Source of the DNA: Pseudomonadota bacterium
Lineage (GTDB): Bacteria > Pseudomonadota > Gammaproteobacteria > Burkholderiales > Gallionellaceae
Direction: 5' to 3'
Assembly (NCBI GenBank): GCA_021800795.1
Contig: JAJYYO010000007.1
Location: forward strand, 1-64,000
DNA: 64,000 bases
The translations under genes and the position numbers were made by a program. Below the pieces are notes generated by a model. That model saw only the letters and a program-made list of their open reading frames with translations. It was not told where the DNA came from and ran no database searches. Of the stretch, positions 8,040 through 15,143 are shown one piece after another (position 1 is the first letter of the stretch; each line of letters starts with the position of its first letter).

Positions 8040-9116
8040 TCAATCCTCCAGCTTGTCGCGCAGGTGATTTCGAATAGACCTAGCTTGTTCGGCTAATGTT
8101 TCTGCAAGTGCAAGGTGTTTTTGAGTGAGTGGTTTTGTTTTCGGCAGAATATTCCAAGCCACTTGAACTCTTTCTGAAGCAAGATTTAATGCATTTTCCA
8201 ATGCAGCCTGGGGGCCGTCACTATACAGATAGGCCTCGCTGAGTTTGCCGCCATCCTCGAGCATTTTAATGGACATTTCACTAGACACAACGTCGGCCAA
8301 TTTGTCCAGATTTCTGGATTCGCCAAGAATAGTCCTACCCTGTTGGTCTTTTGTGAACATCCAAGAAAATGCGCGCTTTAAGTTTTCAATCCGCAGGCCC
8401 TGCATTTCTATGTCTGTTCTACCTGTAAGGCCAAGCCATTCAGAAATTTTTGTATAACCAAGAGCTGTAGTGATATATGAAAACTCAACATCTTTTGCTG
8501 TCATCGGCAAATCGAAAAATTTATTTTCTTCCGCATTTATATAGAGTCCAAGCGCTGTAAGAAGCTGACCAACATAATCACTGCGACTGCCAATGTCTTT
8601 GGCTAGCGATTTCATTTGGTCGGGCGCAGATAACTCGGGATAGAACTCCTTACGGATATCAGCTAAATATTTAGCCTTGGATAGCGCATCCCATTCTTTA
8701 ATGCCTGTGATGTGCCGGTATCCCAAATAGCGCATCACTTCGCGTCGAGTTGGATATTCGATACAAGGTAGTTCGGTTGGAGGAGTCACGACCGCTTCTT
8801 TTCGCAACTGTTCTACACTTATGCGACGTCGTGTAGGCGGTTCCAGTTCTCGGTTAAGTAACTTTACAGCGGCTAATCGGCGGTTGCCTTCGATAACGAT
8901 CAAATGACCGCCTTCACGCGTCACTAGTAATGGTTCGCCTTCAAAATAGCCCTTTTGCCCGATGGAAGCCATAAGGTCTTGTGCACCCTCATCATCAAGC
9001 ATTTCTTCAATAACTGCAGAAACAGAGTGCGAGTCATTAAGGCGATAAAATCGCGGATTCTCAGGGTCAAACTCAATCTGATTGGTATTTATTGACGTAA
9101 CTTTCGGTGTGCTCAT
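8040..9116 (-). CDS. ParB/Srx-superfamily protein in restriction cluster
   Basis: This 358-residue protein opens with a ParB-like domain: DPENPRFYR, then GYFEGEPLLVTREGGHLIVIEGNRRLAAVKLL. The EGNRR motif is the nucleotide-binding signature of ParB/sulfiredoxin-fold proteins. The remaining ~230 residues are mainly helical, with no HTH that I can assign. It is the first gene of a two-gene minus-strand operon with the putative nuclease. ParB-fold proteins act as CTPases in partition and as accessory enzymes in some defence loci; chromosome partition is unlikely without parA or parS nearby. Confidence 0.7.
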   Translation of the reverse strand: MSTPKVTSINTNQIEFDPENPRFYRLNDSHSVSAVIEEMLDDEGAQDLMASIGQKGYFEGEPLLVTREGGHLIVIEGNRRLAAVKLLNRELEPPTRRRISVEQLRKEAVVTPPTELPCIEYPTRREVMRYLGYRHITGIKEWDALSKAKYLADIRKEFYPELSAPDQMKSLAKDIGSRSDYVGQLLTALGLYINAEENKFFDLPMTAKDVEFSYITTALGYTKISEWLGLTGRTDIEMQGLRIENLKRAFSWMFTKDQQGRTILGESRNLDKLADVVSSEMSIKMLEDGGKLSEAYLYSDGPQAALENALNLASERVQVAWNILPKTKPLTQKHLALAETLAEQARSIRNHLRDKLED

Positions 9117-9432
9117 TCTTTAAATCTCTTTTAATGAACTGACGGAATTATTGAAACTTGATAGCCTATTTTATTTCACCAACGTGGTGGGCATTTGCCC
9201 AATTCTAATTCATTAATCTTTTGATCGCTGAGTATTTGCGTTTTTCCTTATCTTGTCAGAGGTCATGATATTTAAGTCTACTAGGCATTAAATAGTCATA
9301 CTACCAAAAACAATCACTAATTTTTATATAATTATTTGATTATTAACAACTAAATATGTTCTTATATCTGATTCATCTGAATTATCTCTTCGGATTGACT
9401 GAGATTCACCTAATGAAATTGCCCGCTGTAAA

Positions 9433-9490
9433 GCGCCTGTTCGTCAATCATGCGATGGCAACGGAACCCGCCGAGATTGCGCGTCTGAAA
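9433..9490 (+). pseudogene. hemJ internal fragment (duplicate)
   Basis: Bases 9433-9490 match 10301-10358 inside hemJ at 55 of 58 positions. They encode the hemJ peptide RLFVNHAMATEPAEIARLK. All three mismatches fall at hemJ third codon positions. The rest of 9117-9559 is A+T-rich DNA with no gene I can support. The fragment lies at the left edge of the AbrB-PIN module, with the intact hemJ at its right edge. Confidence 0.85.
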
Positions 9491-9559
9491 GTGCTTGCAG
9501 GTTTCGAAGGATTGCCCGACAATTCTTACATATTTGCGATCGATATTGTGGAGGTAAGA

Positions 9560-9769
9560 ATGCACGCCGCAACACTCACTGAAAAATTTCAGATCGGCAT
9601 TCCCAAGGCTTTCAGAGAAGCCTTGCATCTCAAGGCCGGTCAGCAGTTCGTCTTTATCGCCAGGGGCGACAGCATCGTGATGGTGCCCAAACGCAGTTTA
9701 ACCGAGATGCGTGGTTCGCTGGCAGGTTCGAATCCCGACAACGTGCGTGATCGTTCGGATCGTTTCTAA
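9560..9769 (+). CDS. AbrB/MazE-type antitoxin
   Basis: This is a 69-residue swapped-hairpin DNA-binding antitoxin with the pattern TLTEKFQIGIPKAFREALHL then KAGQQFVFIARGDSIVMVPK. The ATG at 9560 is chosen because GGAGG lies 5 bases upstream; an open frame continues further upstream but runs through the hemJ fragment. The TAA overlaps the ATG of the PIN toxin, the usual coupling in VapBC modules. It is expected to bind its own promoter and neutralise the toxin. Confidence 0.85.
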   Translation: MHAATLTEKFQIGIPKAFREALHLKAGQQFVFIARGDSIVMVPKRSLTEMRGSLAGSNPDNVRDRSDRF

Positions 9770-10146
9770 TGCACGTAGTCGATACCTGCGGCTGGATCGA
9801 ATGGCTGGTTGACGGTGCGCTTGCGGAAAACTTCGCGCCCTGTCTTTCCGATACCGGGAACCTGATTGTTCCCACGCTGGTGCAGTTTGAACTCTACAAA
9901 TGGACGATGCGCGAGCGCGATGAAGCAACTGCGCTGGGTGTGATCGGCCTCACCGAAGCTTGCCAGGTGCAGGTCCTTGATACGCGCATTGCGTTGCTGG
10001 CGGCAGAACTTGCGACGCAACACGCTCTGGCGATGGCGGATGCCATTATTTACGCCACGGCGCGCGCTGCGGGTGGCATGCTTTACACGTCTGACGCGCA
10101 CTTTTCGGGATTGCCGGGTGTGTGTTACTGGCCAAAACAGGCGTAG
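9769..10146 (+). CDS. PIN-domain toxin (VapC-like)
   Basis: This 125-residue PIN ribonuclease carries VVDTCGWIEW (D4), QFELYKW (acid residue near 41), MADAIIYATA and TSDAHFSGL, giving the four-acid metal site of VapC toxins. VapC proteins cleave tRNA or rRNA when free of antitoxin. It overlaps the upstream antitoxin by one base. The module lies between a hemJ fragment and intact hemJ, suggesting it arrived with the event that duplicated that sequence. Confidence 0.88.
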   Translation: MHVVDTCGWIEWLVDGALAENFAPCLSDTGNLIVPTLVQFELYKWTMRERDEATALGVIGLTEACQVQVLDTRIALLAAELATQHALAMADAIIYATARAAGGMLYTSDAHFSGLPGVCYWPKQA

Positions 10147-10194
10147 TGTTCCAGTATGTTTTGAATTCCTGATGCAAGGGCATGTTGCTGTCCG

Positions 10195-10200
10195 TATAAT
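10195..10200 (+). promoter_or_regulatory. Candidate -10 element for hemJ
   Basis: A consensus TATAAT lies 32 bases before the hemJ ATG, in the short gap after the toxin gene. The hexamer 17 bases upstream (ATGCAA) is a poor -35. The call rests mainly on the -10 match. Confidence 0.4.
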
Positions 10201-10232
10201 CCGGCCATTGTAAATTCAAACGATAGTTCATC

Positions 10233-10643
10233 ATGCTCTGGCTCAAGGCTTTTCACATCATCATGGTGGTCTCCTGGTTCGCCGGACTGTTTTATCTGCC
10301 GCGCCTGTTCGTCAATCATGCGATGGCGACGGAACCCGCCGAGATCGCGCGCCTGAAACTGATGGAAGGCAAGCTGTACCGTTTCGTTACGCCGATTGCC
10401 TGGCTGGCCATCGCCTCAGGCCTGGGCCTGTGGTTTATCTACGGATTTTCCGGCGGCTGGCTGCATGCCAAGGTATTTCTGGTCGCGCTGCTGTACGCCT
10501 ATCATCATTATTGCGGCATATTGGTCAAGCGATTCGCCGCTGACGAGAATGTGCGCAACCATGTTTTTTATCGTTTTTTCAACGAGATACCCGTGCTTAT
10601 TCTGACCGCCGTGGTTATCCTTGTAACCGTTAAGCCTTTTTAG
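10233..10643 (+). CDS. hemJ: Protoporphyrinogen IX oxidase HemJ
   Basis: This 136-residue integral membrane protein has four helices, an early histidine in KAFHIIMVVSWFAGLFYLPRLFVNH and the YHHYCG motif, all typical of HemJ. HemJ oxidises protoporphyrinogen IX to protoporphyrin IX in heme synthesis. Its length is normal for the family. A 58-base internal segment is duplicated upstream at 9433-9490 with only third-position changes. It is followed 9 bases later by an rRNA methyltransferase gene. Confidence 0.9.
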   Translation: MLWLKAFHIIMVVSWFAGLFYLPRLFVNHAMATEPAEIARLKLMEGKLYRFVTPIAWLAIASGLGLWFIYGFSGGWLHAKVFLVALLYAYHHYCGILVKRFAADENVRNHVFYRFFNEIPVLILTAVVILVTVKPF

Positions 10644-10652
10644 AGATTTTTT

Positions 10653-11798
10653 ATGACTGATTTTTTTGCCCCCTGCCCGCGCGGTCTGGAAAAAGTATTA
10701 TTTAGCGACCTTGAAGCGATGGGCGCAAAGAACGTGCGCGCGACCGACGGCGGCGTGCATTTTTCCGGCGACTGGCAACTGTGTTACCGCGTCAATCTGG
10801 AAAACCGTGTCGCCAGCCGCGTGTTGTGGCGCGTCAAGGAAACCTGGTATCGCACCGAGCAGGATATTTACAAGGCCGTGTTCGATCTGCAGTGGCAGCG
10901 CTGGTTTAATGTCAGTCACACCATCAGGGTGAATACCACGGCGATACGCTGCGCGCTCAAGAGCCTGGAATTCATCACGCTGCTGGTCAAGGACGCGGTG
11001 TGCGACCGTTTCCGCGCACACTGCGACGAGCGCCCCAGCGTCGACACGTTGACGCCTGACGTGCGCATCCATGTGTATATGGAAGACGAAAAGCTGATGC
11101 TGTATATCGATACGTCAGGGGATGCGCTGTTCAAGCGCGGTATCCGTCAGCACACCAATATCGCGCCGATACGCGAAAACCTGGCGGCGGGCATCCTGCG
11201 TCTGTCGGGATGGAAACCCGGCACGCCGCTGCTCGACCCGATGTGCGGCAGCGGCACTTTTCTGATCGAAGCGGTGCAGATAGCGCTGAACATACAGCCC
11301 GGCATTGCTCGCAGCTTTGCCTTCGAAAAACTGCTGAATTTTGATGCGCCCCTCTGGCAGGCGATGAAAGATGAAGCGATTGCGGCACAACTGCCCCCTC
11401 GCCCGCTGGAAATCTACGGCAGCGATCTGTACGGCGATGCGATGAAAACCACCTGGCGCAACCTGAATGACGCGGGACTGTCGGAATGCGTTGAACTCAA
11501 GCAGGCTAATATTCTGGAAATCTCGGCGCCCGCCGATCACGGCATCCTGGTGGCGAACCTGCCCTACGGCGAGCGGATGGGCGAACTGGATGAACTGGCC
11601 GAACTGTATCCAAAGCTGGGCGATGCGCTGAAGAAAAAATTCGGCGGCTGGACGGCCTATCTGTTTACCGCCGACAAGGCGATTCTGAAGCTGATGCGTC
11701 TGTCACCCTCCAAGCGCACCCCGCTGTTCAACGGCGCGATCGAATGCCGGCTGCTGGAATACAAGATCGTGTCGGGAAGTAACCGGCCAAGTAAATAA
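10653..11798 (+). CDS. rlmL: 23S rRNA methyltransferase, RlmL-type (THUMP)
   Basis: The 381-residue protein has an N-terminal THUMP region (FAPCPRGLEKVL through ALFKRGIR) and a SAM-binding methyltransferase domain with DPMCGSGTFLIEA and the catalytic NLPYGERM. This matches the m2G2445 methylase RlmL (COG0116). Enterobacterial RlmL is fused to RlmK; here only the RlmL part is present, as in most betaproteobacteria. It acts on 23S rRNA during ribosome assembly. Confidence 0.87.
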   Translation: MTDFFAPCPRGLEKVLFSDLEAMGAKNVRATDGGVHFSGDWQLCYRVNLENRVASRVLWRVKETWYRTEQDIYKAVFDLQWQRWFNVSHTIRVNTTAIRCALKSLEFITLLVKDAVCDRFRAHCDERPSVDTLTPDVRIHVYMEDEKLMLYIDTSGDALFKRGIRQHTNIAPIRENLAAGILRLSGWKPGTPLLDPMCGSGTFLIEAVQIALNIQPGIARSFAFEKLLNFDAPLWQAMKDEAIAAQLPPRPLEIYGSDLYGDAMKTTWRNLNDAGLSECVELKQANILEISAPADHGILVANLPYGERMGELDELAELYPKLGDALKKKFGGWTAYLFTADKAILKLMRLSPSKRTPLFNGAIECRLLEYKIVSGSNRPSK

Positions 11799-11807
11799 CT
11801 TGCCGCA

Positions 11808-12050
11808 AATTATGCGGGGGCTGCCCCGCAGCAGGTCGCTTTCTTTGTGCGGCCAAAGAAAGTGACCAAAGAAACGCCGCCCCGATCCGCCATCCCTACG
11901 GGATACCCTGCGTTGCTCGTCTGGTCAGGCGGCTGCGCAACTCGCCCTGACGGTGCGCACAAACCGCGCTCCGCTGCGGAATTCAAACAGTGCTCGCCTA
12001 ACTTCACCGCTTGTTTGTGACTATCTTCGGCTGCGCACAGGGGATGAACT
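11808..12050 (+). repeat. Dispersed intergenic repeat G, copy 1
   Basis: This block contains a CTTTCTTTGTGCGGCC / AAAGAAAGTGACCAAAG pairing segment and the conserved end CTATCTTCGGCTGCGCACAG. The same sequence family recurs in opposite orientation at 48787-49075. No coding role is apparent; frames through it are repeat-derived. Bases 12051-12220 hold nothing I recognise. Confidence 0.65.
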
Positions 12051-12220
12051 TAAGGCGTGAATGAGCAGTAGTCATAGCCAGCACAATATGCTCATAGTGT
12101 TCAGACATGATGCGTCCACCGACCTTGAGTCGCATTTAGCAAGCGTAGGGGGCATTACATGCACCAAACATGTCGCAAACCAAGGCGGTACAAGGTGGAA
12201 CGCCAGCCCTGAGTTTCAAC

Positions 12221-12619
12221 TCAAGCTGTCCAGTCCTCTACATGCAGATCGGCGACCTGGCAAAACGCGCGGTCATTTGTTACCAATACTGAGCCGAGGT
12301 GCAGGGCATGTGCGGCAATCAGCAGATCAAGCGATCCGAGCACCTTGCCCTGGCGCTCCATATCGGCCCTCACGGTGCCATAACACGCGGCAGTCTCGCT
12401 ATTCCAGGGGAGTGCGTCTACGCGCAGCAAAAATTCTCTCACGACCGTATGGAGGCGTTTTGCGTCCGGCCGTTTCGCCAATCCGAAAAGAAGTTCGCCT
12501 TCAGTAATGGCTGAAATGCAAAGAGACGCCATCGGAACATCCACCACGCGACGGGATACGGCCGGATGTTTTTTGATCAGGTGGCTTACCGTGTTGGTGT
12601 CGAGCATGTATTGCATCAT
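12221..12619 (-). CDS. vapC: VapC toxin, PIN domain
   Basis: This 132-residue PIN-domain ribonuclease has YMLDTNTVSHLI, ISAITEGELLFGL, GSLDLLIAAHAL and VTNDRAFCQV, which supply the conserved acidic residues. It is encoded after vapB with a 4-base ATGA overlap, so the two are translationally coupled. Free VapC is expected to cleave a tRNA or rRNA target and arrest growth. This is the second toxin-antitoxin pair within 3 kb and lies on the opposite strand from the first. Confidence 0.92.
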   Translation of the reverse strand: MMQYMLDTNTVSHLIKKHPAVSRRVVDVPMASLCISAITEGELLFGLAKRPDAKRLHTVVREFLLRVDALPWNSETAACYGTVRADMERQGKVLGSLDLLIAAHALHLGSVLVTNDRAFCQVADLHVEDWTA

Positions 12620-12876
12620 TCGCCCCAGGTATCGAAGGGATCGCGATCCTGTTTTCCCTGCTTGCGTTCCTTCTCATTCAGGAAATCTGACGGCACATCG
12701 GCACCATCGAGAGCCGTGAAGAAGTCGTCCCACGTAGCCGGTTTGCGCGACAAAATGACATCGCCCGTTTCCGGGTTCTGACGAACAAAAACTTCTTTTG
12801 AATCGAAGCGATAAGCGGCGGGCAGACGTACCGCCTGGCTTCGGCCGTTGGTGAACAGTTTGGCTATCTGGCTCAT
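12616..12876 (-). CDS. vapB: VapB antitoxin
   Basis: This 86-residue antitoxin begins MSQIAKLFTNGRSQAVRLPA, the swapped-hairpin DNA-binding fold of VapB, followed by an acidic C-terminal tail for toxin binding. The frame stays open to 12948, but the ATG at 12876 is preferred because AGAGGG lies about 7 bases upstream and the promoter at 12908-12936 would fall inside a longer gene. It should repress its own promoter through the palindrome at 12923-12948. Confidence 0.9.
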   Translation of the reverse strand: MSQIAKLFTNGRSQAVRLPAAYRFDSKEVFVRQNPETGDVILSRKPATWDDFFTALDGADVPSDFLNEKERKQGKQDRDPFDTWGE

Positions 12877-12907
12877 GGCGGTACCCTCTTGGAATAGAAG
12901 ATAGAGA

Positions 12908-12948
12908 AGTATAAACCTGCCAATGGCATATATCAAGATATATGCCAT
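12908..12948 (-). promoter_or_regulatory. vapBC promoter with overlapping operator palindrome
   Basis: On the minus strand TTGATA (12931-12936) and TATACT (12908-12913) are separated by exactly 17 bases. The -35 lies in a perfect 12-base palindrome, ATGGCATATATC and GATATATGCCAT, spanning 12923-12948. Antitoxin binding there would block RNA polymerase, the usual VapB autorepression arrangement. Confidence 0.75.
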
Positions 12949-12961
12949 GTCGTGCCGCAGT

Positions 12962-13004
12962 TTAATTCATCCACTGCATGGAAAGTTTGCAGTGGATGAA
13001 TTAA
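12962..13004. terminator. Perfect 16-bp hairpin between vapBC promoter and reductase gene
   Basis: TTAATTCATCCACTGC and GCAGTGGATGAATTAA pair without mismatch around an 11-base loop. It lies 13 bases beyond the stop of the minus-strand reductase-vapB gap. No U-tract follows on either strand, so Rho-independent termination is uncertain; it could instead be an operator or mobile-element end. Confidence 0.5.
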
Positions 13005-13016
13005 GTCGGTGTTTGC

Positions 13017-14039
13017 TTAAGGTGTGGCGGTTTTGGGTGCGAAGGTGAACGCGTCCGAGAAGAATGCCTCGTTCGGCAGGCCGCGCAGGGCGGTGAAGTC
13101 GGTGTGCGCGGCTTCGACGACGACGGGCGCACCGCACACGTAAACTTCATGGGCAGACAGGTCGCTGTAGTCTTCCATCACGGCGCGGTGCACGAAGCCG
13201 GTGCGGCCGCACCACGCATCTTCAGGTACGGCATCGGAGAGCACCGGCGTGAAAACGATGCCCTGAGCTTCCCAATCTTTTGCCATGTCCAACATGTACA
13301 GGTCGGTCGGGCGGCGCGCGCCCCAGTAGAAATGCATCGGCCGTTTCATGCCGATATACAACGCGTGTTCGATGATCGCCTTGATCGGTGCGAAGCCGGT
13401 GCCGGAGGCCACGAAAATGATCGGTTTTTCGGTATCTTCGCGCAGGAAAAAAGTACCCAGCGGTCCCTTGAAGCGCAGGATGTCGCGCTCTTTCATTTCC
13501 TCGAACACATGGTGCGTGAACGCGCCGCCTGTAATATTGCGGATATGCAGTTCGAGGAATTCGTCATTATGCGGTGCGTTGGCCAGTGAAAAGCTGCGCG
13601 GCTTCTGGTCTTTCAGCAGGATGTCGATGTATTGCCCGGCGAGAAATTGCAGCCGTTCATTCGCGGGCAGTTTCAGTTTCAGCACCATCACGTCGATAGC
13701 CGGTTTTTCCATGCTGTGCACGCGGCATGGCATGGTCTTGATCTGAATATCCTTTACCGCGCTTATCTCCTGACATTCGATCACCAGATCCGACAGCGGT
13801 TTGGCGCAGCAGAACAAAGCCATGCCGGCAGCCTTTTCCGCATCCGTCAGCGTGCTGTCCTGATGCTTGCCATAATCCACCTGTCCTGACATAACACGTC
13901 CCTTGCACGCGCCACACACGCCGTCGCGGCAGCTGTAGGGCAAGGCATAACCGTGACGGAGCGCGGCTTCAAGCAGCGTTTCATGCTCCTCGACAGGAAA
14001 CTGGTGACCGCTGGGCTGGATGGTAGTCTGATAAGTCAT
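13017..14039 (-). CDS. [2Fe-2S] ferredoxin-type NAD(P)H:flavin reductase (CDP-6-deoxy-glucoseen reductase-like)
   Basis: This 340-residue protein has an N-terminal plant-type [2Fe-2S] domain with CRDGVCGACKGRV and a fourth cysteine in FCCAKPL. A ferredoxin reductase module follows with the FAD motif RSFSLAN and the nucleotide motif FVASGTGFAPIKA. The closest named family is CDP-4-dehydro-6-deoxyglucose reductase (AscD/DdhD type), but no deoxysugar genes are nearby. It may instead feed electrons to an oxygenase or other acceptor. Confidence 0.82.
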   Translation of the reverse strand: MTYQTTIQPSGHQFPVEEHETLLEAALRHGYALPYSCRDGVCGACKGRVMSGQVDYGKHQDSTLTDAEKAAGMALFCCAKPLSDLVIECQEISAVKDIQIKTMPCRVHSMEKPAIDVMVLKLKLPANERLQFLAGQYIDILLKDQKPRSFSLANAPHNDEFLELHIRNITGGAFTHHVFEEMKERDILRFKGPLGTFFLREDTEKPIIFVASGTGFAPIKAIIEHALYIGMKRPMHFYWGARRPTDLYMLDMAKDWEAQGIVFTPVLSDAVPEDAWCGRTGFVHRAVMEDYSDLSAHEVYVCGAPVVVEAAHTDFTALRGLPNEAFFSDAFTFAPKTATP

Positions 14040-14090
14040 ATGCCGATGGTGCTTTATGCGAAAGTGCGGATTTTAACGCATAATTCGCCT

Positions 14091-15002
14091 ATGAAACGAA
14101 TTCTGATTATCGGTTGCGGTGACGTCGCGCTACGCACCATCCCACAGTTGACAGCGCGCTACCGCGTGTATGCGCTGATTCGCAATCCCGCTTACTGCGA
14201 AAAATTGCGGCAGCTGGGCGTCATCCCTCTGTTGGGCGATCTGGATAAACGCGCAAGCCTCGCGCGCATCGCATGTCTTGCCGATGCGGTGTTGCACTTC
14301 GCGCCGCCACCCACGATAGGCAATATCGACACTCGAACTCGCAATCTGCTAAGCGTCCTGTCAAAGGGGCAGCTGCCGGAACGTCTGGTGTATATCAGCA
14401 CCAGCGGGGTGTACGGGGATTGCGGCGGCGCATGGGTGGACGAGACGCGCCCTTTGAATGCGCAATCAGCGCGTGGACAACGGCGTCTGGATGCAGAACA
14501 GCAAATCCGCGACTGGGCGCGACAGAATCGTGTGTGTGCAAGCATATTGCGCGTACCGGGCATATATGCCGGCGACCGCCTGCCGATTGACCGACTGAAG
14601 CTGGCTACGCCGAGCATTGTGGATGAACAGGACAGCCATACCAATCATATCCACGCAGACGATCTGGCGCGGATTGCGGTGGCGGCGCTGGTAAGGGCTG
14701 CGTCGTGCCGTGTCTATCACGCCAGCGACGACAGTCAGCTGAAGATGGGCGAATATTTTGACGCGGTGGCCGATGCATTCGGTCTGCCGCATGCGCCGCG
14801 CCTGCCCAGAGCGGAAGTGCAGTGTGCGGTATCGCCGGTGATGTACTCGTTCATGAACGAGTCGAGAAGATTGCTCAATGCGCGCATGAAACACGAACTG
14901 AAGGTCAGGTTGAAATATCCGACGGTGGCAGATTTTTTGACCAAAGTGACTGTAGAAATTTCTAAAAATCGTCATGCCGGACTTGATCCGTCATCCAGCT
15001 GA
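14091..15002 (+). CDS. NAD-dependent epimerase/dehydratase-like protein
   Basis: This 303-residue Rossmann protein starts MKRILIIGCGDVALRTIPQL, with a diverged GxxG nucleotide-binding loop and a YISTSGVYGD segment typical of the extended SDR family; the usual YxxxK is not obvious. The ATG at 14091 begins the fold; the frame stays open further upstream. The last residues (RHAGLDPSSS) derive from a dispersed repeat that begins inside the gene. It diverges from the ferredoxin reductase gene by about 50 bases. Confidence 0.75.
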   Translation: MKRILIIGCGDVALRTIPQLTARYRVYALIRNPAYCEKLRQLGVIPLLGDLDKRASLARIACLADAVLHFAPPPTIGNIDTRTRNLLSVLSKGQLPERLVYISTSGVYGDCGGAWVDETRPLNAQSARGQRRLDAEQQIRDWARQNRVCASILRVPGIYAGDRLPIDRLKLATPSIVDEQDSHTNHIHADDLARIAVAALVRAASCRVYHASDDSQLKMGEYFDAVADAFGLPHAPRLPRAEVQCAVSPVMYSFMNESRRLLNARMKHELKVRLKYPTVADFLTKVTVEISKNRHAGLDPSSS

Positions 15003-15089
15003 TTACTCGTTCCCACGCGCTGCGTGGGAACGAAATGTAAGCGCGCCGCGCAAGGACTGCGCTCCCACGCAGCGCGTGGGAACGAGTAA
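15003..15089. repeat. Long inverted repeat downstream of the epimerase gene
   Basis: The arms TTACTCGTTCCCACGCGCTG and CAGCGCGTGGGAACGAGTAA pair over about 27 bases around a short centre, and each arm is itself close to palindromic (GTTCCCACGC / GCGTGGGAAC). It lies between convergent genes and abuts the htpG terminator. Confidence 0.75.
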
Positions 15090-15118
15090 AAACGACAAGG
15101 CCGGATTAGCTCCGGCCC
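15087..15118 (-). terminator. htpG terminator
   Basis: Reading the minus strand, GGCCGGA and TCCGGCC form a 7-bp stem around GCTAA, followed by a T-rich run (TTGTCGTTTTTAC). It lies 26 bases after the htpG stop codon. Confidence 0.75.
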
Positions 15119-15143
15119 TGTTGTCAGTTGTTAACGTAGCAGT

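Noticed and set aside
9356-9559. Longer N-terminus for the AbrB-type antitoxin
   Set aside because: The upstream in-frame part is the hemJ fragment plus A+T-rich DNA; GGAGG 5 bases before the ATG at 9560 marks the real start.
11810-12007. 65-codon frame on the minus strand
   Set aside because: It consists of dispersed repeat G and has no independent support.
12061-12507. 148-codon frame on the plus strand
   Set aside because: It runs antisense through vapC and has no family resemblance; the left part lies in featureless intergenic DNA.
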